Source: Planctomycetaceae bacterium
Lineage (GTDB): Bacteria > Planctomycetota > Planctomycetia > Pirellulales > Thermoguttaceae
Reading direction: 5' to 3'
Assembly (NCBI GenBank): GCA_031254675.1
Contig: JAIRTV010000119.1
Coordinates: forward strand, 1-9,341
Length of the DNA stretch: 9,341 nucleotides
This document shows, one piece after another, positions 1 through 5,071 of the stretch (positions are counted from its first letter, which is position 1; every line of letters begins with the position of its first letter). The notes under the pieces are model-generated. The model worked only from the letters and a program-made list of their open reading frames with translations, made no database searches and was not told the DNA's origin. A program made the translations under genes and the position numbers.

Positions 1-63
1 CATTTGGCTTTTCGCAAAAAGTATTGCAAAAATCCCGACAACACATTTGACTAAATTTTCCAT
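1..63 (-). CDS. Small hydrophobic protein, N-terminal 21 codons only (copy A)
   Basis: Seen: an ATG at 63-61 on the minus strand opens a frame that stays open to the window edge. The peptide begins MENLVKCVVG and continues IFAILFAKSQM. An AAGGAG ribosome-binding site (76-71) sits 7 bases upstream, behind a good sigma70-type promoter (190-162). The same start recurs at 4894 on the plus strand: 58 of 63 bases are identical, two of the five differences are silent, and the other three give only V/L and L/F changes. That pattern suggests real translation. The peptide has a short charged N-terminus, a hydrophobic stretch of about 12 residues (V9-A17 plus flanks) and then AKSQ, so it could be a signal peptide or a short membrane segment. 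The family is not recognised and the function is unknown. The rest of the gene lies outside the window. Confidence 0.55.
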   Translation of the reverse strand, partial: MENLVKCVVGIFAILFAKSQM

Positions 64-161
64 CGTTATTCTCCTTATTTTCTAAGGTTTTACAAAATTG
101 ATCGCGAAACGCTTGCCGAAATACAGCAAAATAAACGCAACACGATTGAATTAAGATTTAG

Positions 162-190
162 AGTTTATACGGAATTAAGAAAAATGTCAA
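162..190 (-). promoter_or_regulatory. Sigma70-type promoter of the minus-strand small protein
   Basis: On the minus strand TTGACA (190-185) is a perfect -35 box, followed by 17 bases and TAAACT (167-162) as -10. An A/T-rich stretch just upstream (about 191-226) could act as an UP element. The same boxes and spacing recur upstream of 4894, which supports the call by conservation. The predicted untranslated leader is roughly 90 bases. Confidence 0.7.
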
Positions 191-299
191 GCGAGATTTT
201 TCTCTTTTTTAAAAAATTTTAGTAATTATTCAATAGAATTTCGTCAAAAGTTAAACGCAAGGTATTTCACTTTAATACTTATTTTGGTGGTGATTTTAT

Positions 300-361
300 T
301 TGAACACGGAAATCACAGAAGACACAAAATTTTTTTATTTTTCCGTGTTTTCTGTGTTCAA
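300..361. repeat. REP-like imperfect inverted repeat (hairpin)
   Basis: Bases 300-321 can pair with 340-361. The left arm begins TTGAACACGG and the right arm ends TCTGTGTTCA. There are about 22 pairs with two mismatches and a few G-T pairs, around an A/T-rich 18-base loop. Both arms carry the alternating ACACGGAAA / CACAGAA words typical of dispersed palindromic elements in many environmental bacterial genomes. The hairpin lies in the gap between two divergent genes, where REP-type elements commonly sit. No T-run follows either arm in a way that makes a clear terminator. Confidence 0.6.
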
Positions 362-465
362 TTTATTCATCGAGAAAAGGATTATTTAATTCGTCATATT
401 AAGTTAGAGCAAAGATTTATTACGAATTATTCCGATAGATTTACGAACAGTACCAACCCAATTCT

Positions 466-491
466 AAGGAAATTGCAGGAACAATCCTGCA
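466..491 (+). promoter_or_regulatory. Distant Shine-Dalgarno followed by a small hairpin before the DUF89 start
   Basis: AAGGA (466-470) is the only ribosome-binding-like site before the ATG at 501, but it lies 30 bases away. Between them TGCAGGA (474-480) pairs perfectly with TCCTGCA (485-491) around an ACAA loop. Folding would remove 18 bases and bring the site to about 12 bases from the start. The pairing is plain to see; the role is inferred. Confidence 0.3.
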
Positions 492-500
492 TTTTGAGCC

Positions 501-1370
501 ATGCCGATTTCACTTGACTGTATTATTTGCCTGACCCGCCAATCTCTTGAAGCAGCACGATTTGCGTGCCACAACGAATCGCAACATACAACGGTATTGC
601 GGCGAACATTGGAATTAGTACACGATAAAGGATTTACCATGATTCCGCCGCTTGTGGCTCAAGAAATACAACGGATTGTACGAGACGAAACCGGTAACAC
701 CGATCCTTATTCCGTTCAAAAACAAGAATTCAACGCTCTAATGCTTTCCGTACGCGAACCACTTCGCCAAAAGATTCGGGATTCGGAACATCCGCTCCGA
801 ATGGCAATTCAACTCGCAATTGCCGGAAATGCGATTGATTATGCGGTTCGTGCGGATTGGAGCGAAACAATGGTACTGGAAACCATTGAAACGGCTCTCA
901 AACAATCCATTAACGGAAAAATTGAACCGTTTATCGAATCGATAACTCATTCTCGAAACGTGTTGTATCTTTTGGATAATTGTGGCGAAATTGTTTGTGA
1001 TCAACTTTTAATCGAAGAACTTCAACGGTTTCAGCCAAAACTTTGTGTAACAGCGGTTGTTCGCGGAGCGGCGGTGTTAAACGACGTAACTTGGACGGAT
1101 GTTCGACAAGTTGGTCTTGATCAATCGGTTGCGGTAATTGACAACGGTAATGATGCTGTTGGAACGGTCTTGGAACAATGCGGCTCCGAATTTCAAACGA
1201 AATTCAAACAAGCGGATTTGATTATTGCCAAAGGACTAGCAAATTACGAAACACTCATCGAATACAACCACGAACAATTACCACAGACGGTTTATTATTT
1301 TTTCAAAGCGAAATGTCCTTTTATTGCTCGGTTTGTCGGAGTACAACTTGGCGATTTAGTGATTCGATAA
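501..1370 (+). CDS. DUF89 / ARMT1-like damage-control phosphatase family protein
   Basis: 289 residues, the usual size for stand-alone prokaryotic DUF89 proteins. These are metal-dependent phosphatases thought to remove damaged or unwanted phosphometabolites in the cytoplasm; the substrate here cannot be read from sequence. The N-terminal helical part opens with LDCIICLTRQSLEAAR (C7 and C10), the normal family start, which fixes the ATG at 501. The catalytic domain shows LLDNCGEIVCD (D159, N160, G162, E163), VRGAAVLNDVTW (N194, D195) and AKGLANYETL (K244, G245, N248, E250). It ends FFKAKCPFIARFVGVQLG, the usual C-terminal block. D159, N160 and D195 match the family's metal ligands. C161 stands where Ala is common (DNAGE). 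No partner gene is adjacent: 402 bases separate it from the next gene. Family assignment is confident, exact reaction is not. Confidence 0.88.
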   Translation: MPISLDCIICLTRQSLEAARFACHNESQHTTVLRRTLELVHDKGFTMIPPLVAQEIQRIVRDETGNTDPYSVQKQEFNALMLSVREPLRQKIRDSEHPLRMAIQLAIAGNAIDYAVRADWSETMVLETIETALKQSINGKIEPFIESITHSRNVLYLLDNCGEIVCDQLLIEELQRFQPKLCVTAVVRGAAVLNDVTWTDVRQVGLDQSVAVIDNGNDAVGTVLEQCGSEFQTKFKQADLIIAKGLANYETLIEYNHEQLPQTVYYFFKAKCPFIARFVGVQLGDLVIR

Positions 1371-1772
1371 TTCGGCAATTCGGTCATTGGGGCAACTTTT
1401 CCGGTTTGTCCGTCATTTTTCCAAATACTTTGGCGTCTCGGTTTCAAAAACGATTTGAGAAATTGATTCAATAAACACGGTATTGATTTTACTGTTTTTA
1501 ACTTTGTTTACGGTTGTAACATATTCTGCTCTTTCCTAATTTATCCTGTTCATTGTCCTAGCCCTATCGAAGTTTCTCGAATATTTCAGGTTTTATCTCT
1601 TTTGGTCAAGCCTTGCGAAAAAATTTTTTGGGTTGTTTTTTATTAGGTAATGTTTATAATTCAAAAAAAGTAATTCTTCAACGAAATGTTTGATCGCCAG
1701 CAGATCTTTTGTTGATTCGCAATGAAGTGAAAATTATTAGAAAGACGATTCATACTCAACAATCCTCTAAAA
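1371..1772. other. Intergenic region before the EPSP synthase homologue
   Basis: 402 bases, becoming strongly A+T-rich after about 1600. No coding frame with recognisable similarity was found on either strand; the open frame that runs to 1474 is an out-of-frame extension over the DUF89 gene. A phrase at about 1538-1560 (ATTTATCCTGTTCATTGTCC) resembles a word common in dispersed intergenic repeats of other bacteria. A possible promoter lies at 1633-1660. No clear terminator follows the DUF89 gene. Confidence 0.5.
1633..1660 (+). promoter_or_regulatory. Possible sigma70 promoter for the EPSP synthase homologue
   Basis: A perfect TATAAT (1655-1660) is preceded, with a 16-base spacer, by TTGTTT (1633-1638), which matches only the first three bases of the -35 consensus. 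It would give an untranslated leader of about 105 bases. In such A+T-rich DNA a chance TATAAT is quite possible. Confidence 0.38.
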
Positions 1773-3122
1773 ATGTTGCTTGATCTTGATTTATCGCCGC
1801 CGAGCTCTCAGAGTATTGCCAAACGTGCCTTGATTTGTGCGGCACTTGCCGAAGGTTCAACAATATTGGAAGGTTCTTTTTATTCGCAAGATCTTCAGGT
1901 CATGGTGAACGCTTTGCGGCAAATTGGTTTGAAGATTCATCAGGATTCCAAGCAAGGACGCATGGAAATTATCGGTCAGGGCGGAATTTTTCCGGTGGAC
2001 GAGGAATATATTGATGTTGAAAACAGTACGTTGACGCTCCATTTTTTGACTTCGGCACTTGCGTTTTCGCGCGGGTTGTACCGAATTAACGGAGATCGTC
2101 GGGTACGGCAATTCCCGCTTGGCGATTTGCTCTACGCTCTCAACCAACTCGGCGCCGATGTCCGAAGTGAAAGCGCTTATGATACACCACCGTTTTTGAT
2201 TTGTGGGATTCTGAATCGACATGGAATTAGTCCTTCGTCGAAACGTTACGCAATCCACGCGGAAATGAGCGGTGGAGAACAACGTTATGCGGCAATGACC
2301 GGAACATTGTCCAGTCAATATGTTAGCAGTATTTTATTAGCATCTCCGTTGGCGACCCGAAATTGTCCGGTCGAGTTGCATGTGGTCAACCAGTTGAGTT
2401 GTGATCCTTATCTTTCGATGACATTGGATGTGATGAAAGAATTTGGTGTGGAAGTGCCGGTTCAAACCGGAGGTGACGAAAATCCGCTTTTTTCAAAAGG
2501 CACGACTTATATTATTCCGAAAGGAGTCAAATATCGTCCGCATACGTATCGCGTGGAATCGGACGCAACACTTGCCAATTATGCATTTGCTGCGGTTGCC
2601 ATTGCGGGCGGGCGAGTTACTGTTCGGAATCTCACCGATACAAGTATTCAAAAAGAACTCGAATTTATTTATTGTCTGCAACGCATGGGTTGTCGGATTT
2701 CGTTTGCGGATCGTTCTATTACCGTGGAAAAATCGGAACGTTCTTTGTTGCGGGGAATTTCTGTTGACATGTTTGATATGGAAGATTCAATTCAAACATT
2801 TGCGGTGTGCGCTTTATTTGCAACATCGCCGTCACGTGTTACCAACATCGGACATCTGCGTCGTCGCGAACCGGATCGGATTCCCAAATTATTGGCAGAA
2901 TTGCGACGTTTCGGAGCCAATATCAGCGAATTTGAAGACGGTTTTCTGATTGTTCCGCGAAAATATCTTAATCCTTCCACGATTGACGCTGAAGGTGATG
3001 CACGGCTTGCAATGTCTCTTGGTTTGATTGGATTGAGGGTTGGAGGTGTTCGTATTGACAGTGCGGATTGTGTTCGGCGGGCGTGGCCGACATTTTTCAA
3101 CGATATCGGATTAAGTTACTGA
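1773..3122 (+). CDS. aroA: Divergent EPSP synthase (3-phosphoshikimate 1-carboxyvinyltransferase) homologue
   Basis: 449 residues aligning over their whole length with AroA, the shikimate-pathway enzyme joining shikimate-3-phosphate and PEP. Retained (E. coli numbering in brackets): S14 (S23), R18 (R27), S180-S181-Q182 (S169-S170-Q171), D264 (D242), D338 (the catalytic D313), E366 and R369 (E341, R344), R411 (R386). Changed: the PGSKS loop reads PSSQS, so K22 is Gln13; the GNAGT loop reads ENSTL (83-87); R124 is Phe114; H385 is Ala410; K411 is Arg436; S197 is Cys210. The shikimate-phosphate side is thus better kept than the PEP side. The protein starts about 12 residues later than usual, lacking the first strand. 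A stop at 1728-1730 and no start codon before 1773 rule out a longer product. It may be a relaxed AroA, or a paralogue with another substrate. There is no obvious ribosome-binding site. Confidence 0.8.
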   Translation: MLLDLDLSPPSSQSIAKRALICAALAEGSTILEGSFYSQDLQVMVNALRQIGLKIHQDSKQGRMEIIGQGGIFPVDEEYIDVENSTLTLHFLTSALAFSRGLYRINGDRRVRQFPLGDLLYALNQLGADVRSESAYDTPPFLICGILNRHGISPSSKRYAIHAEMSGGEQRYAAMTGTLSSQYVSSILLASPLATRNCPVELHVVNQLSCDPYLSMTLDVMKEFGVEVPVQTGGDENPLFSKGTTYIIPKGVKYRPHTYRVESDATLANYAFAAVAIAGGRVTVRNLTDTSIQKELEFIYCLQRMGCRISFADRSITVEKSERSLLRGISVDMFDMEDSIQTFAVCALFATSPSRVTNIGHLRRREPDRIPKLLAELRRFGANISEFEDGFLIVPRKYLNPSTIDAEGDARLAMSLGLIGLRVGGVRIDSADCVRRAWPTFFNDIGLSY

Positions 3123-3180
3123 AAATATCTTTGGCAATCGTTTCCGCCAATCACTCAAGTCGCGACAAAGAGTTAGTAAT

Positions 3181-3209
3181 TTGAAAAAAGCCGATACAAA
3201 TTGTAACAT
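3181..3209 (+). promoter_or_regulatory. Probable sigma70 promoter of ispF
   Basis: TTGAAA (3181-3186) and TAACAT (3204-3209) are separated by 17 bases and lie in the 113-base gap upstream of ispF. A start about 7 bases after the -10 box would leave a leader of some 20 bases before the ATG at 3236. It is found by consensus only. Confidence 0.42.
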
Positions 3210-3235
3210 CATCGTTTGTTTTATTTATTGTAAAG

Positions 3236-3724
3236 ATGTACAGAATTGGTTTGGGTCATGACACACATCGGTTGGTGGAAGGTTCGTCGATACTTCTTGG
3301 CGGGGTTCGTATCGAACATTCGCGGCGTTTACTTGGTCACAGCGATGCGGACGTTTTACTGCATGCAATTATTGACGCATTATTAGGCGCTGCCGGACTC
3401 GGCGATATCGGTGAATTTTTTCCCGATACCGATTCTTGCAATAAAAACCGTGATTCGGCGGAAATGCTTCGAATCGCTTGGAACGTTGTTCTATCGCAAG
3501 GTTGGCGAATCGTCAATATTGATGCAATTATTTTTGCCGAACGTCCGAAAATTGCTCCTTATAAAGAAGCGATTAAAAATAAAATTGCACAAATTCTTGA
3601 CATCGTTCCGAATCAGATTGGTGTGAAAGCCAAAACGGGAGAACGTGTTGGGATTATTGGTCGCGAAGAAGCCATCTCTGCTGAATGTGTTGTTCTTTTG
3701 GAAACGGAAAACAGTCTTGAGTAA
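3236..3724 (+). CDS. ispF: 2-C-methyl-D-erythritol 2,4-cyclodiphosphate synthase
   Basis: 162 residues, the normal length of IspF, a cytoplasmic zinc-dependent homotrimer. It converts 4-diphosphocytidyl-methylerythritol 2-phosphate to the cyclic diphosphate, releasing CMP, in the non-mevalonate isoprenoid pathway. The zinc ligands are all present: D9 and H11 in GLGHDTH, and H43 in the block GHSDADVLLHAIIDALLGAA. GLGDIGEFFPDTD (55-67) and the C-terminal KAKTGERVGIIGREEAISAE (131-150) are diagnostic. The KAKTGE form replaces the KATTTE of enterobacteria but keeps the E136 position. No IspD gene is fused or adjacent. The gene is followed by a 120-base gap with a palindrome, so it is probably transcribed alone or with nnrD. 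All key residues look intact; the assignment is secure. Confidence 0.96.
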   Translation: MYRIGLGHDTHRLVEGSSILLGGVRIEHSRRLLGHSDADVLLHAIIDALLGAAGLGDIGEFFPDTDSCNKNRDSAEMLRIAWNVVLSQGWRIVNIDAIIFAERPKIAPYKEAIKNKIAQILDIVPNQIGVKAKTGERVGIIGREEAISAECVVLLETENSLE

Positions 3725-3741
3725 TTGCTGCGATATTTTGG

Positions 3742-3762
3742 GTTACTTACTTCAGAAGTAAC
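3742..3762. other. Palindrome downstream of ispF
   Basis: TTACTTCAGAAGTAA (3747-3761) is a perfect odd palindrome. A competing stem GTTACTT (3742-3748) / AAGTAAC (3756-3762) uses the same bases. It lies 17 bases after the ispF stop. No T-run follows on the plus strand, so it is not a textbook terminator; it could be a protein-binding site or a weak hairpin. Confidence 0.35.
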
Positions 3763-3844
3763 TAAAAAGCGATGATAACATCAATCCAATGATGATTCAA
3801 CGCATCGAATATTCTCAAACAGTTGTCAACCAAAGATATTTTTT

Positions 3845-4774
3845 ATGCGAAACGATATTTTATCATCTTATTATATTGATTATCTTCGATTACTTCCAGC
3901 GTTACCAAAACGTTCACGAACAAGTCATAAGGGAACATTTGGTACTGTTCTTGGGGTTGGTGGGTCACGTGGTATGGCTGGAGCGGTTGCGTTGGCGGGG
4001 CGTTCTGGACTTATTTCTGGAGCGGGTTTGGTGCGATTGGCAGTTCCAGATCCAATTCTTGAAACGGTTGCCGGATTTTGTCCGGAATTTACGACTTTGC
4101 CTTGCCCAGCCGATGAACAAGGACGATTTTCACAAGTTGCTCTTGAATTGCTTCTTGACCACATTGATTCGGTAACGGCAATTTTTCTTGGTCCTGGTTT
4201 GGGGCGTTCTGATAAAATTGATTCACTGATTCCGTTGTTACTTCGTCATATTCATTGTCCGGTTGTTGTCGATGCGGACGCGATCAATACGTTGGCATCG
4301 CTTGGAGCAGAACAACTTGCGCGGTTTTTTCAATCGTTCGACAATCGAAATATCATTTTGACACCGCATTCCGGTGAATTTGCCAGACTAAGAGGTCAAC
4401 CGACTCCTAATGAAGATAGTAAAGAATCTCAGGCGGAGCGCATAGCGGTTGCTCAAGATTTTGCGGGGCGACATGGAATTGTTTTGATATTGAAGGGACA
4501 TGAAACGATTATAACGAATGGCGAAATTATTGCGTTGAATCCGACTGGCAATCCGGGAATGGCAACAGGCGGAAGTGGTGATGTTTTGACGGGTATTCTG
4601 GCGGCGTTACTTGCGCAAGGATTAGTTCCGTTGGATGCGGCAAGATTAGGTGTTTTTCTGCATGGTTTGGCGGGAGATTTTGCTGCCAATCGACTTGGTG
4701 AAGAATCTGTTACGGCAACTTCTATTATCAAATTTATTCCCAAAGCGTTGCGAACGGTCAGAAAATTTTCTTAA
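3845..4774 (+). CDS. nnrD: ADP-dependent (S)-NAD(P)H-hydrate dehydratase
   Basis: 309 residues with the ribokinase-like fold of the YjeF C-terminal (CARKD) family. It repairs hydrated NADH/NADPH (NADHX, NADPHX) at the expense of ADP in the cytoplasm. Motifs in order: SHKGTFGTVLGVGGSRGMAGA (27-47, shown here as the family KG-GGS-GMAGA block), GPGLG (116-120), VDADAIN (142-148), LTPHSGEFARL (172-182), LILKGHE (214-220) and NPTGNPGMATGGSGDVLTG (232-250), with the catalytic Asp at D246. TPHSGE has Ser where Pro is usual. The protein lacks the N-terminal NnrE epimerase domain fused to NnrD in E. coli and many others; its first 25 residues are too short for one. The last 14 bases lie inside the conserved upstream part of the promoter cassette that follows. 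There is no strong ribosome-binding site. Assignment is secure. Confidence 0.94.
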   Translation: MRNDILSSYYIDYLRLLPALPKRSRTSHKGTFGTVLGVGGSRGMAGAVALAGRSGLISGAGLVRLAVPDPILETVAGFCPEFTTLPCPADEQGRFSQVALELLLDHIDSVTAIFLGPGLGRSDKIDSLIPLLLRHIHCPVVVDADAINTLASLGAEQLARFFQSFDNRNIILTPHSGEFARLRGQPTPNEDSKESQAERIAVAQDFAGRHGIVLILKGHETIITNGEIIALNPTGNPGMATGGSGDVLTGILAALLAQGLVPLDAARLGVFLHGLAGDFAANRLGEESVTATSIIKFIPKALRTVRKFS

Positions 4775-4956
4775 AAGAGAAAATTTCCTCTTGACATCTT
4801 GTTCTGCTCCGTGTAAACTGTAAATCCTATTTAGTGTTGCGATGAATATTGCGCAATACATTCAGTAAAACCTTGTAAATGAGGAGAATGACAATGGAAA
4901 ATTTAGTCAAATGTTTGGTCGGAATTTTCGCAATATTTTTTGCGAAAAGCCAAATG
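4761..4956 (+). repeat. Promoter-leader-start cassette, copy B (inverted relative to 1-226)
   Basis: This matches the minus strand of 1-226 in the same order: A-rich upstream stretch, TTGACA, 17 bases, TAAACT, TAAATC, GTGTTGCG, GTAAAACCTTG, GGAGAAT and the 21-codon protein start. It begins over the last bases of nnrD, so the A-rich upstream part doubles as coding sequence. It differs from copy A mainly by deletions in the untranslated leader. Confidence 0.8.
4791..4819 (+). promoter_or_regulatory. Sigma70-type promoter of the small-ORF/prepilin/lipoprotein unit
   Basis: TTGACA (4791-4796), 17 bases and TAAACT (4814-4819) begin 17 bases after the nnrD stop. The same boxes at the same spacing drive the small protein at the left edge, and both share an A/T-rich stretch just upstream. 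The untranslated leader to the ATG at 4894 would be about 68 bases. No other good promoter was found before the two prepilin genes. Confidence 0.72.
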
Positions 4957-5007
4957 TTAAAATGGACAAGCTACGTAAATCAGGGGGGGGGGGGCTATAT
5001 GGAGTGA
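4894..5007 (+). CDS. Small hydrophobic protein with poly-glycine tract, 37 residues (copy B)
   Basis: An ATG 7 bases after a GAGGAG site (4881-4886) opens a 37-codon frame. Residues 1-21 (MENLVKCLVG then IFAIFFAKSQM) match copy A at the left edge in 19 of 21 positions. The frame then reads LKWTSYVNQ, four Gly codons from a 12-G run, YME and a TGA at 5005-5007. The shared start, promoter and ribosome site suggest it is translated. The tail may be natural or the result of truncation, because the left-edge copy cannot be followed far enough to compare. The stop lies 4 bases before the TTG start of the next gene, so translation could be coupled. Losing one G would remove the stop and join this frame to the prepilin. 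Function is not recognised; the N-terminus could be a signal peptide or a single membrane helix. Confidence 0.55.
   Translation: MENLVKCLVGIFAIFFAKSQMLKWTSYVNQGGGGYME
4983..4994 (+). repeat. Homopolymer tract of 12 G within the small ORF
   Basis: An uninterrupted run of 12 G between CA and CTATAT, in otherwise A+T-rich DNA. With 12 G the small ORF ends at 5007. With 11 it continues in frame into the prepilin at 5012. With 13 it ends at a TGA that in the present sequence spans 5013-5015. Such runs slip during replication and are typical of phase-variable genes, but they are also error-prone in sequencing. Confidence 0.9.
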
Positions 5008-5009
5008 AA

Positions 5010-5071
5010 AGTTGAGAACGGATAGTGGAGAATGGTCGATTTTTCGACGCTATTCCAAAAAATTCTCAACT
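5010..5071 (+). repeat. Palindromic stem-loop covering the prepilin 1 start codon
   Basis: AGTTGAGAA (5010-5018) pairs perfectly with TTCTCAACT (5063-5071). Inside, GTCGA (5035-5039) pairs with TCGAC (5044-5048) around TTTT, and GGATAG (5020-5025) can pair with CTATTCC (5050-5056) with a bulge. The left arm consists of two imperfect 14-base direct repeats (5010-5023 and 5024-5037, 10 of 14 identical). The structure holds the TTG start in its outer stem and encodes most of the prepilin leader. It looks like a dispersed palindromic repeat absorbed into the gene. Confidence 0.55.

Larger units (their letters stand above)
1..226 (-). repeat. Promoter-leader-start cassette, copy A (inverted relative to copy B at 4761-4956)
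   Basis: Read on the minus strand, this segment matches 4761-4956 of the plus strand in order. Shared parts are an AAAATTTT/AAAGAG A-rich stretch, TTGACA, a 17-base spacer, TAAACT, TAAATC, a GTGTTGCG block, GTAAAACCTT, a GGAGAAT ribosome-binding site and the first 21 codons of a small protein. The untranslated leader is longer here than in copy B because of indels, while promoter and coding parts are best conserved. The match cannot be followed further because the window begins inside it. Confidence 0.8.
64..500. other. Intergenic region between the left-edge gene and the DUF89 gene
   Basis: This 437-base A+T-rich gap holds the leader and promoter of the minus-strand small protein (to about 226), an imperfect 22-bp hairpin (300-361), and a short hairpin directly before the DUF89 start (474-491). 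No convincing protein-coding frame was found: the open frame at 284-517 is built largely from the hairpin sequence. No tRNA-like fold was recognised. Confidence 0.6.

Noticed and set aside
284..517. 77-codon open frame before the DUF89 gene
   Set aside because: It is mostly translated hairpin and A+T-rich spacer, has no ribosome-binding site and overlaps the start of the DUF89 gene in another frame.
3823..3828. TTGTCA as a -35 box for nnrD
   Set aside because: The matching -10 position would fall at or beyond the nnrD start codon.
4176..4774. Possible fusion of NnrD with an NnrE epimerase domain
   Set aside because: The protein has only about 25 residues before the NnrD fold, and no epimerase motifs appear upstream in any frame.
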